64,000 nt of DNA from an uncultured bacterium (GTDB lineage Bacteria; Bacillota; Clostridia; Lachnospirales; Lachnospiraceae). Position 1 is the first letter of the stretch; each line of letters begins with the position of its first letter. A program made the translations under genes and the position numbers. Shown piece by piece: positions 47,832 to 57,031 of this stretch. The DNA lies in the NCBI GenBank assembly GCA_947383005.1, contig CANDBT010000013.1:37639-101638 (forward strand), written 5' to 3'. A model generated the notes under the pieces. It worked only from the letters and a program-made list of their open reading frames with translations. It was not told the DNA's origin and did no database searches.

Positions 47832-48539
47832 CTATAATACAGACAACATATTGTAAAGTTTCAGCAGCCGTATATCCTCGCGGGATACTCTTAACTTTTG
47901 GACAAGGGCAGCATCTTCGGTAAGCTTTGTTTTGGAAAACAGCATTTTTATGGCGATAGGCATCATGGGGTGGGAAGAGAAGCCGTTAAACAACCCCCAT
48001 TTTGTATCGGCATCCAGATACGAGGCCAGAATTTGTACGCTGGCTTTTTCAATCGGACTGTCCTGGTTGGTGAGCTGAATGTGGGTAAGCGCATCATAAT
48101 GTTCGATATAGCCCCAGTAGGTATTTTCACAGGTATGGTAGTTATCGTAATCCTTAAAATTCATATACATCATAATCTTGTAGGAAGAATCTGAGGTTTC
48201 CGATAATACATCAAACACACAGCGGGTAAGCTGATTGTTCCTTCCGTCAAACAGATAAGAATAAAATTGGGAGCAGCCGGCGAAAAAAGCCGGGCTGTTT
48301 TCCCGGGAAGCCATGGCGGTTCTCCCTGGCAGAACATAGAGAAACTGCTCTACATGAACCTGAAGGGCATCAGCAATATCATAAAGAGTTTCAATGTCCA
48401 AGGGAATTTCCCCTTTTTCATATTTGGAAATAGTAGATTTGCTTTTGCAGATGATGTGGGACAGATCATCTAAAGTCAAATTGCGCCGCTTGCGGAAGGT
48501 GCGGATCTGCTTTCCGATTTCTACATTGATTTCTGACAT
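47832..48539 (-). CDS. XRE-family transcriptional regulator
   Basis: 235 aa from the ATG at 48539, preceded by GGAGGAAG. Residues 5-62 are a Cro/C1-type helix-turn-helix (IRTFRKRRNLTLDDL, SKSTISKYEKGEIPLD). The other 170 residues are a conserved-looking helical domain with Tyr/Asn-rich parts (YGYIEHYDALTH-like) that probably senses a ligand. It is divergent from the malY-led operon, 356 bp apart, and is likely its regulator. No peptide-sensing TPR motif is obvious. Confidence 0.85.
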   Translation of the reverse strand: MSEINVEIGKQIRTFRKRRNLTLDDLSHIICKSKSTISKYEKGEIPLDIETLYDIADALQVHVEQFLYVLPGRTAMASRENSPAFFAGCSQFYSYLFDGRNNQLTRCVFDVLSETSDSSYKIMMYMNFKDYDNYHTCENTYWGYIEHYDALTHIQLTNQDSPIEKASVQILASYLDADTKWGLFNGFSSHPMMPIAIKMLFSKTKLTEDAALVQKLRVSREDIRLLKLYNMLSVL

Positions 48540-48741
48540 CTCTTCCTCCATTCTGTGCACGTTTCACCGCACAAACAGGTATTGGTGAACTATTTTTTTC
48601 TCCTTTGTTTCCCCCACCGATTTTTTCATTTTTGTCCGGGTTTTTCGGACAGATTTTTGGTAAAATTATCTATAAAAAGTTTCGTATAAATCAATAAACC
48701 AGCGAATTTTTCTGGTTTTCTAAGCGTTCTCTCTGATTCTA

Positions 48742-48808
48742 CCATAAATCATGGCAAAAATCTACTATGAAGAAAAAAATAAATAAAAATTCCACTGTGA
48801 AGAAAATT
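48742..48808. promoter_or_regulatory. Candidate operator repeats in the divergent region
   Basis: CCAT-AAATC-ATGG is a short inverted repeat at 48742-48754. ACTATGAAGAAAA (from 48764) and ACTGTGAAGAAAA (from 48794) are direct repeats 30 bp apart, about three helical turns, just upstream of the -35 box. These are plausible regulator sites (inference). Confidence 0.4.
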
Positions 48809-48816
48809 TGCCTTGT

Positions 48817-48845
48817 TTGATTTTGCAATTTTCCTCTGTTATAAT
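48817..48845 (+). promoter_or_regulatory. Promoter of the malY-led operon
   Basis: TTGATT at 48817-48822, 17-bp spacer, TATAAT at 48840-48845, 50 bp before the first ATG. Confidence 0.75.
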
Positions 48846-48895
48846 CGGCACATAAGAAAGAAACACACAAAAACTAACAAAAGGAGCTGGTAAAA

Positions 48896-50137
48896 ATGTA
48901 CAATTTTGACGAAGTAATTGACCGCAGACACACGAACGCCATGAACACCGACGGGTTCCGCAGCTACATCTTCCATGCGGATGAAACCATGACTTTTCCC
49001 TACAAGGATGAGGAATTTATCCGTATGTGGGTGGCAGACATGGAATTTGCAACTCCTGACGTAGTTATCGACGGGATGAGAGAGAGGCTGGATAAGCGGA
49101 TTTTCGGCTATACCAGGGTGTTTGAGAAGAGTTACTATGATGCCTTCCTTGCCTGGTGCGAGCGGCGGTACGGATGGAGCTTCCCCAGAAAAGAGCTGGT
49201 GATGTCCAATGGAATTATTCCGGCCCTGTACGAACTGGTGGAATATATCTGTAAGCCGGATGAAAAAGTGCTGTTTTTAACGCCCTCCTATGCGTATTTT
49301 AAGTATGCGGCGGACTTTAACAAGCGGGAGTATGTCTGCTCGGATCTGCTTTATCAGGACGGACGTTACCGCATTGATTTTGAGGACTTTGCGGCAAAGG
49401 CGGCAGAAGAAAAGAATACCCTGCTGATTTTATGTAATCCGCACAATCCCAGCGGGCGGGTGTGGACACAGGAGGAATTAGAAAAGCTGGCGGAGATTAT
49501 TGAAAAGAATCAACTCTGGGTAATTTTCGATGAAATCCACTGTGATCTGCTGCGCAGAAGCCAGAAGCACATTCCTTTAGGACTGGTAATGCCGGAGTAT
49601 CAGCGGCTGATTACCTGTATGGCGCCCAGCAAGACCTTCAACCTGGCAGGAATGATGATTTCCAATATTATTATCCGCGACGAAGGACTTCGGGCAGTCT
49701 GGCTTGACCGCCATTATAATTTTGATAACCCGTTAAGTATTGCCGCAGCGCAGGCAGCCTATGAAAAGGGAGAGCATTGGCTGGAAGAGCTTCGGGTTTA
49801 TCTGGATGGAAATTTTGCTTTTGTCGGGGAATATCTGGAAAAGCATCTTCCCAAAGCAAAGTATCAGCCCTCAGAGGCAACCTACCTGGCCTGGGTGGAC
49901 GTAAATGAATACTTTGAGCCGGACGAGAAACTTCCGCTGTTCTTTGCCTATAAAGCCGGTGTTCTTCTGGAAGGTGGAAATATGTTCGTGCAGAATTCCG
50001 ACGGCTTTATCCGCTTAAACCTGGCCTGCCCAAGGGCAACGCTTGAAGAGGGCTTAAAGAGGATTTGCGAGGCAGTCAATACAAAGCATACGGAAAAGTA
50101 TCTGGGAGAAGATTGGGAAGAAAAGCAGAAAAATTAA
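48896..50137 (+). CDS. MalY/PatB-family PLP C-S lyase, copy 1
   Basis: 413 aa behind AAAGGAG. MalY/PatB features: WVADMEFATPDVVIDGMRER, FGYTRV, CNPHNPSGRVWT with the PLP-ring Asn, FDEIHCDL and APSKTFNLAG with the PLP lysine. Such enzymes cleave cystathionine, cysteine or cysteine S-conjugates to thiol, ammonia and pyruvate through 2-aminoacrylate. It is the first gene of the operon, divergent from the XRE regulator. A second copy at 55793 is related but clearly not identical. Confidence 0.9.
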   Translation: MYNFDEVIDRRHTNAMNTDGFRSYIFHADETMTFPYKDEEFIRMWVADMEFATPDVVIDGMRERLDKRIFGYTRVFEKSYYDAFLAWCERRYGWSFPRKELVMSNGIIPALYELVEYICKPDEKVLFLTPSYAYFKYAADFNKREYVCSDLLYQDGRYRIDFEDFAAKAAEEKNTLLILCNPHNPSGRVWTQEELEKLAEIIEKNQLWVIFDEIHCDLLRRSQKHIPLGLVMPEYQRLITCMAPSKTFNLAGMMISNIIIRDEGLRAVWLDRHYNFDNPLSIAAAQAAYEKGEHWLEELRVYLDGNFAFVGEYLEKHLPKAKYQPSEATYLAWVDVNEYFEPDEKLPLFFAYKAGVLLEGGNMFVQNSDGFIRLNLACPRATLEEGLKRICEAVNTKHTEKYLGEDWEEKQKN

Positions 50138-50151
50138 AAAAGGAGAAAACC

Positions 50152-51495
50152 ATGGCAAAGGAACAGGTAGAGTTAAAACAGGTATTAGGATTTAAAGAAC
50201 TGTTTACCCAGGCAGTAGGAAATATTATCGGTGCCGGAGTTATGACACTTTTAGGATCGGCGATTGCGCTGACCGGGCGTTCGCTTCCGTTTTCATTTTT
50301 AGTTGCTACATTTATCGTAGTGGGCTATGCACTTCCCTACGTCCTGATTTGCAGCGTGGCGCGGGTAAAGGGCGGAACGTATACGATGATTGGCATGCTT
50401 GCCGGGACAAGGCTGACCGGGGTACAATGTATTATGAATATTCTGGGAAATCTGGGACTGGGAATGTACGGGTTGTCGCTGGCTTCCTATTTTATCAGCT
50501 TTTTCGGTTTTGGCAGCCCTAAGGTGGTTGCCCTGATTGCCGTAACGATTTTTTATCTGCTGAATGTATTCGGCATTGACAAGATGGCAAAGGCGCAGAA
50601 TGTTATTGTGATGATGCTTTGTATAGCCCTTGGCTTATTTGCCGCCTTTGGCATCGGCCATGTACAGTCCGATTATTTTACCAATGGATTTATGACTGGC
50701 GGGTGGATGGGTTTATTCCAGGCCGGGGCATTGATGACCAATGCAGTAGCCGGAGCATCGATGATTACCGCTCTTTCCGGCGAAGCAAAGAATCCGACCA
50801 GGGATATTCCACTGGTAATCATTATTGCCACCTTATCCGTATCGTTACTGTATGCTATTATCTCTGTTGTTGCAGCGGGTGTGCTTCCGGTAGAACAGGT
50901 GGCGGGGGAAAACCTGTCCATGGTAGCCAATATTGTATTATCTAAGCCATTGTATGTATTCTTTATGGTATTTGGAGCAATGTTTGCCATTATTTCTACG
51001 TTGAACGGACAGTTTGCCACAGCATCCAGACCGCCGCTGCAGGCGTGTAGAGATGGCTGGTTCCCGGAGTGGATGGGTTACGTGCATCCTAAATTCCGAA
51101 CACCTGTGGTTTTGCTGACCATGTTTTACCTGATTTCTGTATTTACGATTTTATCCGGGCTGAAAATCAGAACCATTGCCAATCTGACCATTATCTGCAG
51201 CGGGATTACGATTTTAATTACCTGTGTTGCTATTGTCCGGCTGCCCAAAGTATGCCCTACGGGCTGGAAATATTCCAAGTTCCGCTGTTCAAATGCTGTA
51301 CTGATTTTGATTGCCGTATATGCGACAGGAGCCGAACTGTTTAATATTTACCTGAATATGAAGCAGCTGTCACCTAAGATGCTGATGGGAAATATTGCTA
51401 TGATTATCGGAGCTGTGATTTTTGCTTTTGCCCGCTATAAGTACACCCACATTACGCCAAGTTATGTGGAAAATATGGGAGAAGATCAGAAATAA
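50152..51495 (+). CDS. APC-family amino acid permease
   Basis: 447 aa from ATG 50152 (AAAGGAG upstream), 14 bp after malY copy 1. About 12 membrane helices; the first has the GNIIGAGVMTLLGSAI motif of amino acid/polyamine/organocation permeases, and GASMITALSGEAKNPTRDIP is the conserved helix 6 to loop region. It probably imports the amino acid derivative processed by the neighbouring enzymes (inference). Confidence 0.88.
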   Translation: MAKEQVELKQVLGFKELFTQAVGNIIGAGVMTLLGSAIALTGRSLPFSFLVATFIVVGYALPYVLICSVARVKGGTYTMIGMLAGTRLTGVQCIMNILGNLGLGMYGLSLASYFISFFGFGSPKVVALIAVTIFYLLNVFGIDKMAKAQNVIVMMLCIALGLFAAFGIGHVQSDYFTNGFMTGGWMGLFQAGALMTNAVAGASMITALSGEAKNPTRDIPLVIIIATLSVSLLYAIISVVAAGVLPVEQVAGENLSMVANIVLSKPLYVFFMVFGAMFAIISTLNGQFATASRPPLQACRDGWFPEWMGYVHPKFRTPVVLLTMFYLISVFTILSGLKIRTIANLTIICSGITILITCVAIVRLPKVCPTGWKYSKFRCSNAVLILIAVYATGAELFNIYLNMKQLSPKMLMGNIAMIIGAVIFAFARYKYTHITPSYVENMGEDQK

Positions 51496-51559
51496 TGAAG
51501 CAAAACGAAAAAATAAAAGTTCATCTGTCAAATAAGACGAATATTCAGGAGGAAAGACA

Positions 51560-52726
51560 ATGATTAAAATTCAGGGCGGAACCATACATACTGCAGTGAA
51601 TAGAGAAGCTTTTTCAGGAGATATTTTGATTGACGGCGGGAAAATTAAAAAAATCGGCCTAAATCTTCAGGAAGAGGCAGAATTAGTAATTGATGCAAAA
51701 GGACTGGATATTTTTCCGGGATTTATCGATGCCCACTGCCATGTTGGGCTGGATGTTTTGGGCGGAGGCCCGGCAGGGATGGAATTTAACGAAACAAATG
51801 ACCCAGTTACTCCGCAGCTTCGGGCCATTGATGGACTCAATCCCTTTGATAAACACTTAGAACTGGCGAGAAAGGGTGGCGTTACCTGCATCGCCACAGG
51901 CCCAGGAAGCTCTAATGCGATTGGCGGAACCTTTGCTGCTGTTAAGACTTATGGAAAACGCGCAGACCGTATGATTGTCAAGGACCCGATTGGTATGAAA
52001 TGTGCATTTGGGGAAAATCCAAAAAAATTTTACCAGACAAAGGGGATTTCCAGTCGTATGACCAATGCTGCGGTTATCCGAAATATCTTGAAAAAAGCAC
52101 AGATTTACAGGGAAAAACTGGATGCTGCCGGAGAGGACAGGGCAAAATATCCGGCTTACGACCAGAAGCTGGAGGCGCTTCTTCCGGTGCTTCGCAGAGA
52201 AATCCCGCTGAAAGCCCATGTACATCAGGCAAATGATATATTTACTGCCCTGCGGATTGCCAGGGAATTTGATGTGGATATTACGTTAGAACATGTAACC
52301 GAAGGCTATCTTGTGGCGGATGAACTGGCAAAGGAAAACGTAAGTATGGCAGTAGGCCCCTTCTTCTGTTCTGGTTCAAAATTAGAATTTAGAAATGTCA
52401 GCATGGAAAATGCGGGAATTCTGGCAAATGCCGGATGTCATGTCTGCATTGTCACGGATGCGCCGTTAATTCCGCTGCAGGGCCTTCCTTTATATGCGGG
52501 GATGGCAGTGAAGGCGGGGATGGATGAATATGACGCCCTTAGAGCAATTACCATTAATGCCGCAGAACATCTGGGAATTGCTGATCGGGTTGGCTCCCTG
52601 GAGGAAGGCAAGGATGCCGATCTTGTGCTGGTGGATGGTTCCCTGTTTTCGGCCGTGTGTGATATCCGGTATGTGCTGATTGACGGAAAATTAATGGCCG
52701 GAGCGTCGGCAAATGAAGAAGGCTGA
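51560..52726 (+). CDS. Amidohydrolase superfamily protein
   Basis: 388 aa, GGAGGAAAG upstream. The HxH metal motif is in FPGFIDAHCHVGLD, further ligands are likely His in LKAHVHQAND and TLEHVTEGY and Asp in IVTDAPL. The C-terminal INAAEHLGIADRVGSLEEGK and DADLVLVDG parts form the usual composite beta-sandwich. It is closest in style to imidazolonepropionase-like hydrolases of unknown substrate. Its place between permease and RidA suggests hydrolysis of an amide or ring in the imported compound. Confidence 0.85.
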   Translation: MIKIQGGTIHTAVNREAFSGDILIDGGKIKKIGLNLQEEAELVIDAKGLDIFPGFIDAHCHVGLDVLGGGPAGMEFNETNDPVTPQLRAIDGLNPFDKHLELARKGGVTCIATGPGSSNAIGGTFAAVKTYGKRADRMIVKDPIGMKCAFGENPKKFYQTKGISSRMTNAAVIRNILKKAQIYREKLDAAGEDRAKYPAYDQKLEALLPVLRREIPLKAHVHQANDIFTALRIAREFDVDITLEHVTEGYLVADELAKENVSMAVGPFFCSGSKLEFRNVSMENAGILANAGCHVCIVTDAPLIPLQGLPLYAGMAVKAGMDEYDALRAITINAAEHLGIADRVGSLEEGKDADLVLVDGSLFSAVCDIRYVLIDGKLMAGASANEEG

Positions 52727-52802
52727 GGAATAAAAAAATAGACAAAATAAATAAAATCAGCAGAAAAAGGAACACGGATAAAAATTAAAGGAGGAAATCA
52801 AA

Positions 52803-53171
52803 ATGAAGTTAATTAACACAGAAAAAGCACCAGGGGCAATCGGGCCGTATTCTCAGGGATTTGAGGTAAATGGAGTTATTTATACCTCCGGGCAGATTCC
52901 CGTGAATCCGGAAAACGGGGAAGTGCCGGAAGGAATTGCAGCGCAGGCCCAGCAGAGCTGCAAAAATGTAGGGGCGATTCTGGAAGCTGCAGGAAGCAGT
53001 TTTGCAAAGGTATTTAAGACGACCTGCTTTTTGGCAGATATGGGAGATTTTGCAGCATTTAATGAGGTTTATGGAAAATATTTTGTGTCAAAACCGGCGA
53101 GAAGCTGTGTGGCGGTAAAAACCTTGCCTAAGGGCGTGCTGTGCGAGATTGAAGCTGCAGCGGAAAAGTAA
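52803..53171 (+). CDS. ridA: RidA family enamine/imine deaminase
   Basis: 122 aa with a good site (AAAGGAGG). RidA motifs: IGPYSQGFEVNG, YTSGQIPVNPENG, and the active-site region KPARSCVAVKTLPKG with the catalytic Arg, then CEIEAAA. It hydrolyses reactive 2-aminoacrylate formed by PLP beta-lyases. The presence of two MalY-type lyases in the same operon fits exactly this task. Confidence 0.93.
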   Translation: MKLINTEKAPGAIGPYSQGFEVNGVIYTSGQIPVNPENGEVPEGIAAQAQQSCKNVGAILEAAGSSFAKVFKTTCFLADMGDFAAFNEVYGKYFVSKPARSCVAVKTLPKGVLCEIEAAAEK

Positions 53172-53204
53172 AAAGGTATATGAAAATCAGGTGATAAAGG
53201 AAAG

Positions 53205-53254
53205 AACAGCCAGGTCAAAACTGCATAAAATGCAAATTGTCCTGGCTGTTTTTT
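53205..53254 (+). terminator. Terminator between ridA and the M20 gene
   Basis: AACAGCCAGG (53205-53214) and CCTGGCTGTT (53241-53250) form a perfect 10-bp stem with a TGCAT/ATGCA inner hairpin, followed by TTTT. It splits the cluster into two transcription units or attenuates read-through. Confidence 0.85.
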
Positions 53255-53289
53255 GAGAAAAAATGATTATGCAGGAAAGGAGAAGAACG

Positions 53290-54474
53290 ATGGAATTATC
53301 CAAGGTAAAGGAACTTGCAGCAGCGTATCAGGACTACATGGTAAAAATGCGGAGGGAATTTCACCGCCATCCGGAGCTTTCCGGGGAGGAATGGCATACG
53401 AGGGATATTCTTGTCCGGGAAATTGAAGCGATGAGCCTGCCGTATAAGCTGCTAAAGGGTACGGGAATTATCGCCATTATCGAAGGGGGAAAGCCGGGGA
53501 AGCATCGGGTGATCCGGGCGGATATCGACGGGCTTCCTGTGAAAGAAGAGGCATGCAATTTAAAGCAGCCGAAAGCCTGTGTATCTGAGATTGACGGTGT
53601 GTGCCATGCCTGCGGCCACGATGCTCACATGGCGGTGCTTTTAGGGACAATGAAGGTGTTGACTCAAATCCGGGAAGAGATTGAAGGAACCGTGTACTGC
53701 TGTTTTGAAGAAGGCGAGGAAACGAACTGCGGAATAGAAACGATGCTGGAGATGCTGGACGAATATCCGATTGATGAATGTTTTGCTTTTCATGTTTACA
53801 GCGGACTGGATGCAGGAAAGGTGAATATTGTTCCAGGGCCGAGGATGGCAGGGACGGTGGGTATTGGTTTTCATGTTAAGGGAAAGGCAGGTCACGGCTC
53901 CAGACCGGATCAGGCGGCAAATCCGATTGTGCCGGCAGCCCATATTGTTACCCAGATTGACTCGGCATTTTTAAATCAGATTAATGCAGAGGAAACCGTT
54001 ACTTTAGGTCTTTGTGTGTTCCAGGCCGGAGAAACCACGAATGTTATCCCGGAAGATGCCTATATCGGAGGCACGGTGCGGTACTTTAATAAAGAAGAAG
54101 GGGAGAAGGCCCTGGCAATCATCAATACCGTTGCCGAAAATACGGCGGTCTGTCACAAGTGTACCATAGAATTTGCCGAGCGCAATAAAATCAGCCTTCT
54201 TCCGGTGGTTAATGATGCAGGGGTCGCCAGCCGGGTGCAGGAGATGACCGGAAAGATCTGCGGTAAGGAGGTTCTTGGTGAATGTGACCGCTGGTACGCT
54301 TCGGAGTGTTACAGCATGTATCTGGAGAAATATCCGGGCGCTCTGGGATTTTTAGGAATCCGAAACGAAGATTACGGCAGCGGGGCGGCGCACCATAATG
54401 GGAAATTTGATATTGATGAAACTTCGCTGTATCTGGGCGTGTGCGCAGAGGTTGGATTTGTGCTGAGTAAATAA
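53290..54474 (+). CDS. M20-family N-acyl-amino-acid amidohydrolase
   Basis: 394 aa from ATG 53290. Motifs of the M20D/HipO group: RREFHRHPELSGEE, VIRADIDGLPV, CHACGHDAHMAVLLG with the Cys and His metal ligands, CFEEGEETNCG with Glu, and AGHGSRPDQAANP in the lid domain. It should remove acyl groups from amino acids such as N-acetyl-cysteine derivatives. It has its own strong site (GGAAAGGAG) and follows a terminator, so it may be transcribed separately from ridA. Confidence 0.9.
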   Translation: MELSKVKELAAAYQDYMVKMRREFHRHPELSGEEWHTRDILVREIEAMSLPYKLLKGTGIIAIIEGGKPGKHRVIRADIDGLPVKEEACNLKQPKACVSEIDGVCHACGHDAHMAVLLGTMKVLTQIREEIEGTVYCCFEEGEETNCGIETMLEMLDEYPIDECFAFHVYSGLDAGKVNIVPGPRMAGTVGIGFHVKGKAGHGSRPDQAANPIVPAAHIVTQIDSAFLNQINAEETVTLGLCVFQAGETTNVIPEDAYIGGTVRYFNKEEGEKALAIINTVAENTAVCHKCTIEFAERNKISLLPVVNDAGVASRVQEMTGKICGKEVLGECDRWYASECYSMYLEKYPGALGFLGIRNEDYGSGAAHHNGKFDIDETSLYLGVCAEVGFVLSK

Positions 54475-54574
54475 GCTGTCATGTAACAGAGGTTATATGG
54501 GCAGAGTATCCATGAACCAGATACTCGGCAAAGCAGAGGAATGAAAAAAGAATGTACATAAAGCGGAGGGAATA

Positions 54575-55632
54575 ATGGAAAAGAAAAAAGAGTTAAGATG
54601 CCGCATTTACTATGGATTATGACAGGAATTATCCTTCTTTCCTGTCTGGCGACTTATCTGCTTCCCGCAGGGCAGTTTGCCACAAATGAGGCAGGAGAAA
54701 TCGTGGGAACAGAATTTCAGTATCTGGGACATCAGACTCCGGTAAGTCCGTGGGACGCCATGATGCTGATGGGAGTAACCCCGTATTTTGCATTTTTTAC
54801 CCGTCTGGTGATTATGAACTTTTTCCTGGCAGTGGCGATTGTTATGGTGATGCGCTATGTGAAGAAGATTCAAAAGACCCCCAGGCATCCCTGATGTATT
54901 CCGCAGGCTGGAGGCCGGAAGTTTCTGCTTCCGGTGCGGAGGAATCCCAGGTGCTCAAGCAGGTGGAGATGAACTGGAGAAAAGTTGCCGTGATTGTTAT
55001 TTTCGTCCTTCAATATCTGATTATTGCCTTTTATCCGCTAATGGGCGGGGACGACAGCTTAACCCCTTTGACTTTATGATTGCTATTATGCTTTGCACCA
55101 TGGTGATTGTCGGATTGATTGGCGGAATGAGTTTTGAAAAGCTGGGGCAGAGTTTTGCCAGAGGACTTGGTTCCATGGCCTTTGTTGCCTTTGTTATCGG
55201 TCTTGCCAAGGTGATTTCTCTGATTTTGGGGAATGGAAATGTAATCCATACCATTGTCTATGTATTAACGAAGCCGCTCCTGGCTCTGCCAAAGTCGGTT
55301 TCTAGTATTGGTTTGACCTTGATTGTATCGATTATTAATCCGCTTATTCCTTCGACAACTTCCAAGGCGGCGATCCTTGTGCCGATTATGAAACCGGTGG
55401 CTTAGGCCCTGGGGATGCAGCTAATCTGGCTGTTGTGGCTTACCAGATGGGTAATAGTTTTACAAACCTGCTTTCTCCGCTTCTTGGATGGATGATTGGT
55501 TCCTGTGTTATGGCAGATGTTCCCTTTGCCAAGTGGTTCCAGTGGGTATTGCCTAAAGTATTGCTATTGATTGCCCTGGCCAGTGTGATTGTTTTCTTGC
55601 TGACGGTGACGGGATGGTCGGGCGTGATTTAA
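54575..55632 (+). pseudogene. YfcC-family transporter, broken by several frameshifts and a stop
   Basis: A normal start at 54575 (AGCGGAGGG upstream) gives MEKKKELR, then shifts frame into MPHLLWIMTGIILLS. Further shifts occur near 54885 (before SLMYSAGWRPEV) and near 55065, and a TAG at 55403 ends PIMKPVA, after which another shift gives VAYQMGNSFTNLLSPLLGW. Read across frames, this is a YfcC/C4-dicarboxylate-type membrane carrier of about 350 residues, shortened relative to the usual size of about 460. At least four lesions make it inactive. It probably once imported a substrate for the operon. Confidence 0.85.
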
Positions 55633-55652
55633 GAATTTCTTCAGTATAATGA

Positions 55653-55684
55653 GGATTGTGGGAGCACAAAGTGCGGAACAATCC
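55653..55684 (+). repeat. Conserved GNGA/GGA-loop hairpin, copy 3 of 3
   Basis: GGATTGT/ACAATCC outer stem, GCAC/GTGC inner stem, GGGA facing GGA in the internal loop, AAA end loop. It lies 108 bp before the second malY copy. Confidence 0.6.
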
Positions 55685-55792
55685 AGTATCAGAGGGTTAA
55701 AATCAAAAGGAAAAGCCTGTCCGTCCGTGTATCGCGACAAAGGGGCTGGCTGAATTCCGATAATTCAAGAAAAATAAATAAGGAGGAGCAAC

Positions 55793-56983
55793 ATGAATAA
55801 GCAGGAGTTTTTACAGAAATACGTGGCAGAGCGTCATGGGACGGACAGCATGAAATGGGATGGATTGGAAGAAAAGTTCGGAAAGGGAGAAAAAGATCTG
55901 CTTGCCATGTGGGTGGCCGATATGGAGTTTAAGACTTGTGATGCCGTGGTGGAAGCCATGACAGAGCGCTCCAAACATGGTGTATTCGGTTACAGCATTG
56001 TACCGGATGCTTACTATACGGTATTTTCCCAATGGATGGAGCAGCGGTATAATTTTCCGATAAAAAAAGAATGGCTGCGGTTTTCCACTGGTTGTGTAAC
56101 CGGGATTGCCTGGATGATCCATGCGTTTACGGATCCGGGAGATGCCTGTATGATCCTGACCCCGGTGTATTACCCTTTTCATAATGTCGTTACCAACAGC
56201 AGCCGAAAGCTGGTGAAGGCAGATTTGCATTACCAGGATGGCTATTTTACTATGGATATCGAGGCGATAGAAAAAACTGTTGTGGAAAATCAGGTAAAAA
56301 TGTTTCTTTTATGTTCTCCCCACAATCCGGCAGGAAGAGTATGGACAGAAGAAGAGCTGGACCAGGTGCTGGCAGTCTGTAAGAAACATAACGTGCTTGT
56401 AGTCAGTGACGAAATTCATCAGGATATCGTGTTCAAAGGGAATCGTTTTATTCCGGCGGCGGTAGTTTCCGGCGGAAAGTACCAGGATATCGTGGTTACA
56501 TTGAATTCAGCAACGAAAACATTTAATCTGGCAACCCTGATCCATTCCCATATCATTATAACAAATGAAAAATTACGGGGAATTTATGACCGGTTTGCAT
56601 CTGCCTTAAACCGCACGGAAGTCAGCATAATGGGGATGGTAGCAACGATGGCAGCCTATCAGCATGGTGGAGAATGGCTGAAAAATGTGCTGGAAGTGAT
56701 CGGGGATAATTACGATTATTTGAAAGAAACGCTGGAGAAAGGGCTTCCCGGGGCAAAGGTGTGTTGTATGGAGGGGACATATTTGCCCATGGTTGACCTG
56801 CGAAAATGCGTGAAAGCAGAAAAAACGCAGGAATTTATCCAGAAACGCTGCAGGCTGGCGGTTGATTATGGCGAGTGGTTCGGCGACGGGTATCAGGGAT
56901 TTGTGCGCTTTAACCTGGCTACGGACCCGCTATACATAAGGCAGGCTGTAGAACGGATGATCATAGAAGGGAAAAACGGTTGA
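55793..56983 (+). CDS. MalY/PatB-family PLP C-S lyase, copy 2
   Basis: 396 aa behind AAGGAGGAG. Conserved features: MWVADMEFKTCDAVVEAM, FGYSIV, CSPHNPAGRVWTEEEL, SDEIHQDIVF and NSATKTFNLATLIHSH with the PLP lysine. It belongs to the same family as the copy at 48896 but has diverged strongly, so the two probably differ in substrate rather than being a recent duplication. It is the last gene of the cluster, after the broken transporter. Confidence 0.9.
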   Translation: MNKQEFLQKYVAERHGTDSMKWDGLEEKFGKGEKDLLAMWVADMEFKTCDAVVEAMTERSKHGVFGYSIVPDAYYTVFSQWMEQRYNFPIKKEWLRFSTGCVTGIAWMIHAFTDPGDACMILTPVYYPFHNVVTNSSRKLVKADLHYQDGYFTMDIEAIEKTVVENQVKMFLLCSPHNPAGRVWTEEELDQVLAVCKKHNVLVVSDEIHQDIVFKGNRFIPAAVVSGGKYQDIVVTLNSATKTFNLATLIHSHIIITNEKLRGIYDRFASALNRTEVSIMGMVATMAAYQHGGEWLKNVLEVIGDNYDYLKETLEKGLPGAKVCCMEGTYLPMVDLRKCVKAEKTQEFIQKRCRLAVDYGEWFGDGYQGFVRFNLATDPLYIRQAVERMIIEGKNG

Positions 56984-57031
56984 TTTCCCGGCGCCTGAAA
57001 AATTACTGCATAAGATGAGTTGTATGTTTAT

